This document shows, in pieces, positions 1 through 7,428 of a DNA stretch of 20,855 nt. The stretch's first letter is position 1; the number at the start of each line of letters is the position of its first letter. The DNA is from a virus. A program made the position numbers and the translations under genes. The DNA is taken from IMG/VR virus record IMGVR_UViG_3300046804_002572, positions 1-20,855 of that record, one strand, 5' to 3'. The notes under the pieces were generated by a model that was not told the origin of the DNA, made no database searches, and saw only the letters and a program-made list of their open reading frames with translations.

Positions 1-97
1 TACCTACAATGAAGTAAGCGTTCCTCCTCGCATTAACGATATTCGTGAAGTAATTCAGCAACTTGATGATAATATTGGTGCTGTTCTTGGTATTTAA
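1..97 (+). CDS. 3' end of an unidentified CDS (partial)
   Basis: An open frame enters from the left edge (first full codon at 2) and ends at TAA 95-97, giving about 31 residues that end in QLDDNIGAVLGI. The tail is an ordinary soluble, helical-looking sequence. The upstream part is missing and I do not recognise the family. The stop overlaps a late-promoter box that serves the next gene, so this gene probably belongs to the same late virion block. Confidence 0.6.
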   Translation, partial: TYNEVSVPPRINDIREVIQQLDDNIGAVLGI

Positions 98-103
98 TAA
101 ATA
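96..103 (+). promoter_or_regulatory. T4-type late promoter box AATAAATA
   Basis: AATAAATA matches the T4-like late consensus NATAAATA, recognised in T4 by gp55 and gp33 with the gp45 clamp. It lies 15 nt before the ATG at 118 and overlaps the stop of the previous gene. Recurrence of the motif before many genes in the window supports function. Confidence 0.6.
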
Positions 104-117
104 CTTAGAAAAAAGCA

Positions 118-645
118 ATGTATTTTTCTGAGTGGAGAAAACTTCAAAGAGACTGTGGGATGTTTAATATCTCGCAGTCTTTTGTTGCAGAAGGAATTTC
201 AAAGCAGGACTTTGAACAAATTGTTCATAATTTTCTTCCCTTTGTAAAGAAAGAATTGAATATTAAAGATCTTCCGAAGATACATTTTGTTGATGATCCT
301 AAGTTTGCAAAAAGGATTGCAGCATTTGGGCAGATTAAAGATAATCGTATCGTGATTGATATCCAAGGTCGTCACACTATGGATATTCTAAGAACCTTGG
401 CACACGAACTCACTCATTATCGTCAACATAAACGTGGAGTAACTGGAAGCGGTCATGCAGGAGCACCAACAGAAAACGAAGCAAATAAACTTGCAGGAAC
501 AATCGTAAGAAAGTTTGGCGAGAAGCATCCTGATATTTTTTCACTTCCATCTGTAAATGAGGCAAAAGCAAAATTAAAGAAAAGAGAAAGAAGAAGGACT
601 GGACTTGAGATGGACTATGAGTATTATCCTTCGGAGATTAGGTGA
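118..645 (+). CDS. HExxH zincin-like metallopeptidase domain protein
   Basis: This 175-aa protein carries a clear zinc-peptidase signature, LAHELTHYRQH, with HELTH at residues 96-100. It is followed by PTENEAN at 117-123, whose Glu could be the third zinc ligand of a gluzincin-type site. The C-terminus (150-161) is very basic (KAKLKKRERRR). There is no signal peptide or membrane segment. ATG 118 is used because it sits 15 nt after a late-promoter box; ATG 160 is an alternative that would start MFNISQSFVAEG. The segment SFVAEG resembles a T4 gp21 prohead-protease cleavage site, which is an inference. It is flanked by virion-type late genes, so a packaged or assembly-time role is plausible. The substrate is unknown, and peptidase activity rests on the motif alone. 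Confidence 0.7.
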   Translation: MYFSEWRKLQRDCGMFNISQSFVAEGISKQDFEQIVHNFLPFVKKELNIKDLPKIHFVDDPKFAKRIAAFGQIKDNRIVIDIQGRHTMDILRTLAHELTHYRQHKRGVTGSGHAGAPTENEANKLAGTIVRKFGEKHPDIFSLPSVNEAKAKLKKRERRRTGLEMDYEYYPSEIR

Positions 646-648
646 ATG

Positions 649-655
649 CTAAATA
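649..655 (+). promoter_or_regulatory. Late promoter box CTAAATA
   Basis: CTAAATA lies 28 nt before the ATG at 683, immediately after the stop of the peptidase-like gene. It is the cyanophage-style variant of the T4 late box. Confidence 0.5.
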
Positions 656-682
656 TTCCTAGAAGAATATTACGATTTTCTA

Positions 683-1840
683 ATGGATAGCAAGAATCTT
701 AAAGGTTTGATGGAAGCATATTCGGAAATCTATGCTCCCCAAGAAGTTGATGAAGCAACTGCAATGGCGAAACGTGGTTATGATGAGACTAAACTACGCA
801 AACGTGCTGCTGGTGGTGAAGCAGCAGATAGAGCAACTTCACTTGAGAATAGACCAACATATGGTGATAAGAGCAAGGAAGCACAAAGATCTAGATATGC
901 TAGAGCACAAAGAGGTGATTTCCGTAATACTGCATCATCAAATCCTGGACTGCACGTTGGACAGCACAAGTCTGATGATCCTAAGGTAAAGGCAAAGCAG
1001 GCAGCAAGAGGTGCTCAGAGAGGTGCTTTGACCCCTAATGAGAGAAAGCAACTCAATATGGGAGATGAGACTTTTGATCTATTTGATACTGTTCTTGAGT
1101 TCCTCCAAGCAGAAGGATATGCAGAAACTCTGGAAGAAGCAGAGTGGATGATGGCAAACGTGATTGATGAGGAAGCGATTGGTATTATTCTTGGTGAAGC
1201 ATCATACTCTGCAAAGGCAGCAAGAGCAGGTAAAGATATTGGCAAGCCTGGTAAAGCATTTGCAAAGATTGCAAAGGAAGCAGGTAAGCGTTATGGATCC
1301 AAAGAGCGTGGTGAGAAAGTTGCTGGTGCAGTATTAGCAAAACTTCGTAGAGAAGAGATTGAGATTATTGAAGATGCTTTAGATGAAGCAATCTATAGTG
1401 AAAAGGGTAAAGCAAAAGCAGCAGAAATGATTGCCAAGCGTTCTACTCCTTCTGGTAGAGCAAAGTCAGGTAAAGGTGCTAATGTTGCTCACATTAGACA
1501 AATTCGCGGTTCTGGTAGAGGCGACTTTGATAGAGAGGGTTTGGGTGGAACTCCGATGACTCCAACTATGGCTAAAAATCCAATTAAGAAACAGAACTAT
1601 GTTGGAACTGGAAACAAAGCAGCAAGAAGAGCAGGATTAACACCAACCAGAGAAAAACCAAATGCTTGGAAAGAAGAGTATGTAGATGAAGCACAACACG
1701 CTCGTGAGAACCCTGAGAAGTATGAAAGAGAACAGAGCAAAAAGTCTGCTCCTGTTCGTGGAGAAAAAACTCCTATGCCACCAAGAGGTAATAAGAAGCG
1801 TGAAGATTTTGAAAAGTGGTATGCTGCGAATGTTCGCTGA
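683..1840 (+). CDS. Basic virion-type protein with DLFD...EGYAET module
   Basis: A 385-aa Lys/Arg/Ala/Gly-rich protein with long disordered-looking basic stretches and no membrane segment. The N-terminus (MDSKNLKGLMEAYSEIYAPQ) is an acidic amphipathic helix like those on other late proteins here. Residues 131-164 hold a module, DLFDTVLEFLQAEGYAE, that recurs in the 15313-15840 protein as DLYDIILSHLLDEGYAE. A further Ala/Lys-rich part (173-225) and a basic tail follow. This style is common among T4-like cyanophage virion or head-associated proteins. An internal, DNA-contacting or prohead-core role is inferred from composition and late-promoter context. No enzymatic motif is visible. Confidence 0.7.
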   Translation: MDSKNLKGLMEAYSEIYAPQEVDEATAMAKRGYDETKLRKRAAGGEAADRATSLENRPTYGDKSKEAQRSRYARAQRGDFRNTASSNPGLHVGQHKSDDPKVKAKQAARGAQRGALTPNERKQLNMGDETFDLFDTVLEFLQAEGYAETLEEAEWMMANVIDEEAIGIILGEASYSAKAARAGKDIGKPGKAFAKIAKEAGKRYGSKERGEKVAGAVLAKLRREEIEIIEDALDEAIYSEKGKAKAAEMIAKRSTPSGRAKSGKGANVAHIRQIRGSGRGDFDREGLGGTPMTPTMAKNPIKKQNYVGTGNKAARRAGLTPTREKPNAWKEEYVDEAQHARENPEKYEREQSKKSAPVRGEKTPMPPRGNKKREDFEKWYAANVR

Positions 1841-1846
1841 TAAATA
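1839..1846 (+). promoter_or_regulatory. Possible late promoter box GATAAATA
   Basis: GATAAATA fits the late consensus and overlaps the stop codon of the 683-1840 gene. The next element is a strong terminator at 1865, so a transcript from here would be very short. It may be a coincidental match or a remnant. Confidence 0.25.
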
Positions 1847-1864
1847 ACCACGGAAGGTTGCTCT

Positions 1865-1897
1865 AACCCGCTTGACTTTTAGTTGAGCGGGTTTTAT
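1865..1897 (+). terminator. Strong rho-independent terminator
   Basis: AACCCGCTTGACT (1865-1877) pairs with AGTTGAGCGGGTT (1881-1893), allowing two G-U pairs, to give a 13-bp stem with a TTT loop. A short T-rich tail follows. It ends transcription after the 683-1840 gene and overlaps the promoter of the next tRNA. Confidence 0.85.
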
Positions 1898-1900
1898 AAT
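1872..1900 (+). promoter_or_regulatory. Sigma70-type promoter for tRNA-Ala, nested in the terminator
   Basis: TTGACT (1872-1877), a 17-nt spacer and TATAAT (1895-1900) form a near-consensus promoter. The -35 lies in the 5' arm of the terminator hairpin and the -10 just beyond the stem. The expected start near 1907 is a few bases before the tRNA at 1911. Confidence 0.7.
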
Positions 1901-1910
1901 ATCTAAACAC

Positions 1911-1985
1911 GGGGAATTAGCTCAGTTGGTAGAGCGCCTGCTTTGCACGCAGGAGGTTTCATCGGTTCGAGTCCGATATTCTCCA
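1911..1985 (+). tRNA. tRNA-Ala (anticodon TGC)
   Basis: Full cloverleaf: acceptor GGGGAAT/ATTCTCC with one G-U pair, D arm GCTC/GAGC, anticodon stem CCTGC/GCAGG around loop TTTGCAC (anticodon TGC), T arm ATCGG/CCGAT around TTCGAGT, discriminator A. The variable region has 7 nt (AGGTTTC) against the usual 5. CCA is not encoded. It lies alone inside the structural-gene block with its own promoter. Confidence 0.93.
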
Positions 1986-1988
1986 CTT

Positions 1989-1995
1989 CTAAATA
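1989..1995 (+). promoter_or_regulatory. Late promoter box CTAAATA
   Basis: CTAAATA begins 3 nt after the tRNA-Ala 3' end and lies 29 nt before ATG 2024, so the tRNA and the next late gene appear to be transcribed from separate early- and late-type signals. Confidence 0.5.
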
Positions 1996-2023
1996 CTTTA
2001 ACAAGTCTGTGGAGAGTATTCCT

Positions 2024-3451
2024 ATGACAATAACAATTCCTTCTGAGGCAACAAAAACATTTGAAAAGCTTCTTGGGGCAATGGGGGGAGAAGATTACTC
2101 CTATTATCTTTTTGATGTAAAAAATGTAAATGAAAATCCAAAAGCAAAAAAAGTGATGGAAGTTGTGGTATATGTACCACAATCTAAAAGGATAACTGCA
2201 GCATCAAATATTCAGGGATCTTTGGATGGCGATGGTGTAATAGCACAGATTCGTGAAAAAGAAACGGAATTGGACGTATATTTAATAGGAGATGAAAAAA
2301 AGTATATTAGGGTCCTTGTAAAACCAAATGGATCAAAAGGATCAGGTGGCGGAGCAGAAGCAACTAAAATTCAGGAAGCTGCACAATGTGTTTATGCTGC
2401 AATGAGATATTATTGTGGGGATTTGGAACATATTACTAAAGATCATCTTGGTCATGGGTGGAATCATACTGATGCTCCGGGTGTAAAAATTGAAGATATT
2501 ATGGGACTTCCAAAAGAATGGAAAGATGGGTCTTGGAAGGGAGCTCAAGAAATTTATAAAGAAGTCGGAACTGGAAAACAATACGATTTTGTTAGGGGGG
2601 ATAATGTAATTGAAGATGCAATTTCAAAAGCATTTGGTAGAGTGAAAAGACAAACTAATCTTTCATCTGAAGATAAGTGGAATCCTGCTGATATTTGGAT
2701 GGTGGAAAAAGGAAAAAAACAAAAAATAAAACAAGAATTGGACAGTCAGAATACTATTGATGATCTGAACAATACGCTTCTTCAATTCTTTAATAATAAA
2801 GAATTGATTGGAATTTCTCTTAAAAAAATTGAAGGTACTGCAAATTTATCAGTAAAAAATAATCTTCCAGCATCACAAAGAAAGGCAAATGAAAAAGCAC
2901 ATTTTGCGAAATATGATTTGACTTATGATAATGGGAGAGCAAAGGATAACAATCCTATGGATGTCTACTTATACTATGGTTCTGGGACATTTGAAAAGTT
3001 TCAAGCAAGGAATTTTGGTGGATCTACTAAAGGAGATTGGAAATTAGAATTGAAAGGAAAATCTGCAGCACAAGGAAAAATTCAAGGTGAAGTGGTTATA
3101 AATCTTTTAAAAAATGCTGGATTCAATAATATTAGTCAGTTTACTATACCATCTTGGTCAAATTGCAAACCAGGTAAGGGGAATGGTAAAGATGCAATTA
3201 CTAATGAAATTTACAATCTTTTAAAGAAACATAATGCTGTCGGTTTTGATAAAACTCCAAAGAATGAAATTAATGCTAAAAATGAGATTGCATTACAACC
3301 ACAATCTTGGAGATATAGTAAACTTGCTGGATTAAGATTTTTGGACTGGTTAAAACATACTTGTTCTGACAAAGACCTGGCGATGAAAGAAATTTACTTA
3401 TATGCTTCATCTCAATCTGACAAATCATCAGTTTATTATAAGTTGCAATAA
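2024..3451 (+). CDS. Unknown 475-aa late protein; possible PD-(D/E)XK nuclease fold
   Basis: The frame is open back into the tRNA, but ATG 2024 (MTITIPSEATKTFEKLLGAM) is the sensible start: it clears the tRNA and follows a late-promoter box by 29 nt. I do not recognise a named family with certainty. Visible features: a Gly-rich turn and helix GSGGGAEATKIQEAAQ (residues 106-121), then NPADIW (220-225) and, about 40 residues on, GISLKK (263-268). The order Glu in a first helix, Asp on a strand, then S/ExK is how PD-(D/E)XK nucleases such as phage and restriction enzymes look. This would be a variant with Ser in the E position. A C-terminal domain (about 300-475) contains KGDWKLELKGKSAAQGK. Nuclease activity is an inference. 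No signal peptide or membrane helix is seen. Confidence 0.6.
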   Translation: MTITIPSEATKTFEKLLGAMGGEDYSYYLFDVKNVNENPKAKKVMEVVVYVPQSKRITAASNIQGSLDGDGVIAQIREKETELDVYLIGDEKKYIRVLVKPNGSKGSGGGAEATKIQEAAQCVYAAMRYYCGDLEHITKDHLGHGWNHTDAPGVKIEDIMGLPKEWKDGSWKGAQEIYKEVGTGKQYDFVRGDNVIEDAISKAFGRVKRQTNLSSEDKWNPADIWMVEKGKKQKIKQELDSQNTIDDLNNTLLQFFNNKELIGISLKKIEGTANLSVKNNLPASQRKANEKAHFAKYDLTYDNGRAKDNNPMDVYLYYGSGTFEKFQARNFGGSTKGDWKLELKGKSAAQGKIQGEVVINLLKNAGFNNISQFTIPSWSNCKPGKGNGKDAITNEIYNLLKKHNAVGFDKTPKNEINAKNEIALQPQSWRYSKLAGLRFLDWLKHTCSDKDLAMKEIYLYASSQSDKSSVYYKLQ

Positions 3452-3453
3452 TC

Positions 3454-3461
3454 AATAAATA
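3454..3461 (+). promoter_or_regulatory. Late promoter box AATAAATA
   Basis: AATAAATA lies 21 nt before ATG 3482 and probably drives the nucleotidyltransferase gene together with the 4776-7055 gene behind it. Confidence 0.55.
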
Positions 3462-3481
3462 AAAGTATAAGATTAAACAAT

Positions 3482-4774
3482 ATGAAGAGTTTCTTTACAT
3501 TTTTATCAGAGGCAGCACAATCGCAAGCATCTCAGCAGGCTCAAAAACTGGGTCTGAAAGGAGACGGACACGGCGGTTGGTTGGATCGTTCTGGTAAAGT
3601 AGTAGCAAGAACTGATAAAGGAAAACTTAAATTCATTGATGGTCGTCAAGCAAAATCACCAGAAGAAACCGCTGCATCACAGAGACAAGCAGCACCTGCT
3701 CCAACTGCACAACCTCAAACAGCAGCACCTGCTCCTACACCACAACAACAAGCACCTGGAGCAGCACCTGAAGATCAAGGACAGGAACAAGAACTTCCAC
3801 CACTGACTGTTGTATTTGGTCGCTTCAATCCACCAACAGTTGGGCACGAAAAACTTCTGAAGTCTGCGAAGAGAATTTCTGCTGGCGGAGATATAAAGAT
3901 CTATCCTTCTAGATCCCAGGATCCAAAGAAAAATCCATTAGATCCTAATACTAAAGTTAAGTATATGAAGATGATGTTCCCTGAGTTTGAAGAGAACATT
4001 GTTAACGATGATGATATGAAGACTATCTTCAATGTTCTTGTAACTGCAAATGAGGAAGGATATAATAACGTAAATATTGTTGTAGGATCTGATCGTCAAG
4101 CAGAGTTTGAGAACCTCGCTCAAAAGTATAATGGCGATCTCTACAACTTCGATCAAATTCGTGTTATTTCTGCAGGTGTTCGTGATGCAGATGCAGAAGG
4201 TGTAGAAGGAATGTCTGCATCTAAAATGAGAAAGGCAGTAATGGATAATGACTTTGCATCATTCCGCAGAGGAACTCCAAAAACATTAGATGATGGAGAT
4301 ACTCAAACACTCTTTGATGCAGTCCGTCAAGGAATGGGTGTAAAGAAAGTAAAAGTAAAAAAGGAAAGTTATAATCTCTGGGAGATTGCTCCAAAGTGTG
4401 ATATGAGAAATCTTCGTGAGAATTATGTAAGAGGTAAGATCTTTAGAATTGGAGATAAGGTTGAGAACTTAAATACTGGATTGATTGGTGAAGTAATGCG
4501 TAGAGGAACCAATCATTTAATCTGTGTAACTGAAGAAGGTTATATGTTTAAGTCTTGGATTAAGGATGTAATGGAATATACTGAAGTAAAGATGGATAGA
4601 ATGTATAGAACTCCAGGAAAACCAAATACTCTTTTGGGAACGAAGGGATATTTAAAATACGCTGTTAAACAAACTCCAGGTTCTACTTTAGGAAAAGAAA
4701 ATCTGCAGAAAGGTGGTCGGTCATTTTTAGAATTAATAAATAAGTATAAGGCAAAGAAAGCAAGTACTTATTAA
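3482..4774 (+). CDS. Cytidylyltransferase/NMNAT-like nucleotidyltransferase with a capsid-targeting-like N-terminus
   Basis: A 430-aa multidomain protein. Residues 1-12 (MKSFFTFLSEAA) resemble the T4 internal-protein targeting peptide. Residues 24-55 form a small module (GLKGDGHGGWLDRSGKV). Residues 62-100 are an Ala/Pro/Gln linker. The catalytic domain (about 107-285) has GRFNPPTVGH at 113-122, the T/HxGH nucleotide-binding motif, and MSASKMRKAV at 244-253, matching the downstream ISxTxxR-type motif. Together these indicate nucleotidyl transfer of the NMNAT/cytidylyltransferase type; the acceptor substrate is not determinable. The C-terminal domain (about 315-420) includes GLIGEVMRRGTNHLICVT (333-350). 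It ends one base before the start of the 4776 gene, so the two are probably co-transcribed. An NAD-related role is possible but unproven. Confidence 0.8.
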   Translation: MKSFFTFLSEAAQSQASQQAQKLGLKGDGHGGWLDRSGKVVARTDKGKLKFIDGRQAKSPEETAASQRQAAPAPTAQPQTAAPAPTPQQQAPGAAPEDQGQEQELPPLTVVFGRFNPPTVGHEKLLKSAKRISAGGDIKIYPSRSQDPKKNPLDPNTKVKYMKMMFPEFEENIVNDDDMKTIFNVLVTANEEGYNNVNIVVGSDRQAEFENLAQKYNGDLYNFDQIRVISAGVRDADAEGVEGMSASKMRKAVMDNDFASFRRGTPKTLDDGDTQTLFDAVRQGMGVKKVKVKKESYNLWEIAPKCDMRNLRENYVRGKIFRIGDKVENLNTGLIGEVMRRGTNHLICVTEEGYMFKSWIKDVMEYTEVKMDRMYRTPGKPNTLLGTKGYLKYAVKQTPGSTLGKENLQKGGRSFLELINKYKAKKASTY

Positions 4775-4775
4775 G

Positions 4776-7055
4776 ATGTCTACTAATCCTCTGAACGATA
4801 TCTCCAAAGTATATTTGGAGCAGGTTGCTGCTGTTGAAGAAGGTGTAAGACCTACTCCAGTTGATAAACCACTTGATAAAGCAGCGTTCAAAAAGCGTAG
4901 AAGAAGTCTTGCTGGAAAAGAGAAAAGTGCAGAGGCAAGATCGAGAGGACATCAAGGTAAAGAATGGTATAACAGTGGAAGAACTTATAGTCCTGATGAA
5001 GCAAAGAGAATGCGTTCAAAACTGGATGATGAAGAAAGATCTACAAGACATCGTAGTTCTGTAGACCCTGAGGGTGATGATAGACTCTACTCTGCAGATA
5101 AGACGAAGAATCCCAAGAAACTTCGTAAGCAGAAAGCGATGGGAGAACTTGGTGAGTCTTCACATCTTGAGACTGATATGAAGAAGCGTCGTGAAGCAAA
5201 TGAAAAGGCAATTGAAGATATGAAGAAAACTGCTGCATATAAGAGTATGGCAGCAACAGCAGCGAAGAAGTTTGATGAAGAGTTTGTAGATCCAGAGCAC
5301 GGCGAAGCTCCAAGTGGAAGAAGTCCTTTACAAAATGTCTCAGATCATCCTAGAGCATCTGTAAGAAAAAGAGCTGTAAGTGGATTTAAAGCTCAGATGG
5401 AAAAGGAATATGGTGGGAAGTGGAAATCCAGATCTAGTGATCCTGTCAAAGAAGCACTTGATCCAGTAGGACACGAAGATGCTGATGTTGATAATGATGG
5501 TAAGAAGGGCACCAATGCTGATAAGTATCTCTTAAAGCGTAGAAAAGCAATCGGTAAAGCAATCTCAACTCAAGAAGCAAAAGAAGTGAAGAGATGGTGG
5601 GATGATGATGGTGATGGGGAAGGATATGAAGAAGGAGAAGTCTCTGGTAAGTTTAAGAAGAAAAAGACAGTAAAAGAAGGATACTCAAACTGGAGAGAAG
5701 ACCTTGTTGAGGTAATAGGTGCAATTGAAAAGAAAAAGGATGATGGAAAAATTGCTGAAAAGAAAGTAGAGAACAAAATTGTAATTAATCCATCTATTAC
5801 CGAATCAATAGAAAATCTTGGTGGAACTCTTCTGGAGATGATGGAGATTGATGAAGTAGATTATATTATGGAAAATGTTTATGATGAACTTTTGGATGAG
5901 GGGTATGATGAAGATGATATTGAAGAAGCACTTGAATATGCACTAACTGAAGCAACAGTTACTTTTGGGCATGATACACCAACCGGAGAAAAGAAAAAAG
6001 GTAATCTTTTAAAAGCAGTTGGAAGACTTGCAAGACAAAAACTATCCAGTAAAGTTCGTGGTGCTAAAACAGCAGCAAAACAAGCAGTAGCAACTGGCGC
6101 AAGAAAAGTTGCAAAGGGAGCACTTGGAGTTGCTCGTAAGGTTGAAGGTGGCGATAAAACAGCAAGTCCTGTACATTCCAAGACAAGAACTGCATCAACG
6201 TATCGTGGTGCTGGTGCAGGACAGAAAGAAAGAGTAAGTAGTGGTTCTTATACACCACCTACCAAAAAGAAAGCAGAAAAGCCTGCTGATCCTTGGGAGG
6301 GTAGTGCTACAACTCCACCAAAAGCAAAACCAAAAGCAGCAACTAAAAAGGCAGCAGCACCAAAAGCAAAAGCACCTGCTGCTACAAAGAGAAAGAGAAA
6401 GTCAAAGTTAGATGATCTACTTGCTTCGGTGAGAAGTGAAAGTGTAATTGGAAATAGGGCTAGAAATGCTGTTGCTGATGATAGACTTGATGTGGAGCAA
6501 GAAAAAACTAATGCTTCGATGAATAAATTGAGACAGCAGAATAAGAGATTTGATAGAGCACTTGCATCTGATGCTGCAAGAAAAGTTGAGAGAGATGTAA
6601 AAAAATCGAGTGCTTATGGACCTCAGCGTCTCAAACCAGGAACAGTAACTGGTCGTCGTATTGAGGATCCAAAATCAACAGGTTCAAAAGCAACTGGTTA
6701 TCGTATTGAAGAAACTCAACTTGATGAAAAAACCTTAACCGCTGCTGAGACAAAGGAAAAAGAAAGAATTGTAAAGTCTATGAAAGATAAAGCAGCAGAC
6801 TTTGAGAAGAGATATCCTGGTCGCGGTAAAGAAGTGATGTACGCTACTGCCACTAAAATGGCAAAGAAAATTGCAGAGCAGGCAATGGAACTACAACCAA
6901 AGACTCAACCACAACCAAAAGAAAAACCACTTGATACTGCAATTGAAAGACAGAAATATACAAATTTGAAAATGGTGCAACAAAGGCAACAACAACTCCA
7001 AAAACAAAAACTTAATCTTCAGAGACAAGGAAAACTTCCTTTAGAAACTGATTGA
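4776..7055 (+). CDS. Large basic modular virion-type protein with acidic DxDxDG and histone-like segments
   Basis: A 759-aa protein dominated by Lys, Ala, Arg, Asp and Glu. The N-terminus (MSTNPLNDISKVYLEQVAAV) is an amphipathic leader. Residues 234-242 (EDADVDNDG) resemble a calcium-binding DxDxDG loop and are followed by KYLLKRRKAIGKAI; a second acidic run is at 276-281. Residues 362-393 (ENVYDELLDEGYDEDDIEE) echo the EGYAET module of other late proteins here. Residues 408-545 are strongly basic and Ala-rich, resembling histone H1 tails (KAKPKAATKKAAAPKAKAP). The C-terminus holds VMYATATKMAKKIAEQA (687-703). No catalytic motif is visible. The best guess is a virion or prohead-core, DNA-contacting protein, inferred from composition and neighbours. 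The gene follows the 3482 gene with one base between stop and ATG. Confidence 0.7.
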   Translation: MSTNPLNDISKVYLEQVAAVEEGVRPTPVDKPLDKAAFKKRRRSLAGKEKSAEARSRGHQGKEWYNSGRTYSPDEAKRMRSKLDDEERSTRHRSSVDPEGDDRLYSADKTKNPKKLRKQKAMGELGESSHLETDMKKRREANEKAIEDMKKTAAYKSMAATAAKKFDEEFVDPEHGEAPSGRSPLQNVSDHPRASVRKRAVSGFKAQMEKEYGGKWKSRSSDPVKEALDPVGHEDADVDNDGKKGTNADKYLLKRRKAIGKAISTQEAKEVKRWWDDDGDGEGYEEGEVSGKFKKKKTVKEGYSNWREDLVEVIGAIEKKKDDGKIAEKKVENKIVINPSITESIENLGGTLLEMMEIDEVDYIMENVYDELLDEGYDEDDIEEALEYALTEATVTFGHDTPTGEKKKGNLLKAVGRLARQKLSSKVRGAKTAAKQAVATGARKVAKGALGVARKVEGGDKTASPVHSKTRTASTYRGAGAGQKERVSSGSYTPPTKKKAEKPADPWEGSATTPPKAKPKAATKKAAAPKAKAPAATKRKRKSKLDDLLASVRSESVIGNRARNAVADDRLDVEQEKTNASMNKLRQQNKRFDRALASDAARKVERDVKKSSAYGPQRLKPGTVTGRRIEDPKSTGSKATGYRIEETQLDEKTLTAAETKEKERIVKSMKDKAADFEKRYPGRGKEVMYATATKMAKKIAEQAMELQPKTQPQPKEKPLDTAIERQKYTNLKMVQQRQQQLQKQKLNLQRQGKLPLETD

Positions 7056-7058
7056 TTC

Positions 7059-7065
7059 CTAAATA
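7059..7065 (+). promoter_or_regulatory. Late promoter box CTAAATA
   Basis: CTAAATA lies 29 nt before ATG 7094, just past the stop of the 4776-7055 gene. Confidence 0.5.
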
Positions 7066-7093
7066 ATCCGAATACTCTTTTACGGGGGTCATT

Positions 7094-7267
7094 ATGTCTG
7101 CAGTAGTAGTAGTGGTAAAACCACTTCTTATTTCGATTGCGACACATCCAGCGGTTAAAAATCTTGTTGTTGAACTTTTAACAAAGTATGTAAAGTCCAC
7201 TGATAATAGTATTGATGATGTAGTTCTTGAGTTGGTTAAGGAGAAACTCTTTACGCCACAAGCATGA
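7094..7267 (+). CDS. Small conserved-looking 57-aa protein
   Basis: Begins MSAVVVVVKPLLISIATHPA and ends KEKLFTPQA. The first half is hydrophobic (Val/Leu/Ile) and the second an acidic amphipathic helix (DNSIDDVVLELVKEKL). Its own late box and a following ATGA overlap with the next ORF support it as real. The function is unknown; membrane association or a tiny structural role is possible. Confidence 0.6.
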   Translation: MSAVVVVVKPLLISIATHPAVKNLVVELLTKYVKSTDNSIDDVVLELVKEKLFTPQA

Positions 7268-7428
7268 TTACTTGTTTTGTAACTAACTGGGGAGTAACAA
7301 TTACACTAGGTTTATTATTAACTATATCTGAATGGCTAGCAAAAACAAAAAGATTTGAAGAAAATGGATTATTGGATCTAACAAATAACTTTTTGAGAGT
7401 TGTTTTACGTAAAGGAGACAGAAAGTAA
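7264..7428 (+). CDS. Small 54-aa single-membrane-segment protein, translationally coupled
   Basis: The ATG overlaps the preceding TGA (ATGA, 7264-7267), a classic coupling arrangement. The N-terminal half (VTNWGVTITLGLLLTISEWL) is a likely membrane helix, followed by a basic tail ending VLRKGDRK. The 3' end of the gene forms the 5' arm of the terminator at 7411. Size and topology would suit a holin-like or other small membrane protein, but no family is recognised. Confidence 0.6.
   Translation: MITCFVTNWGVTITLGLLLTISEWLAKTKRFEENGLLDLTNNFLRVVLRKGDRK

Noticed and set aside
778-969. Reverse-strand ORF opposite the 683-1840 gene, and similar reverse ORFs throughout
   Set aside because: They lie fully opposite strong + strand genes, have no start signals or recognisable products, and mirror the codon bias of the real genes.
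1943-2023. N-terminal extension of the 2024 gene into the tRNA
   Set aside because: It would translate tRNA-Ala sequence, and a late promoter plus ATG 2024 gives a sensible start.
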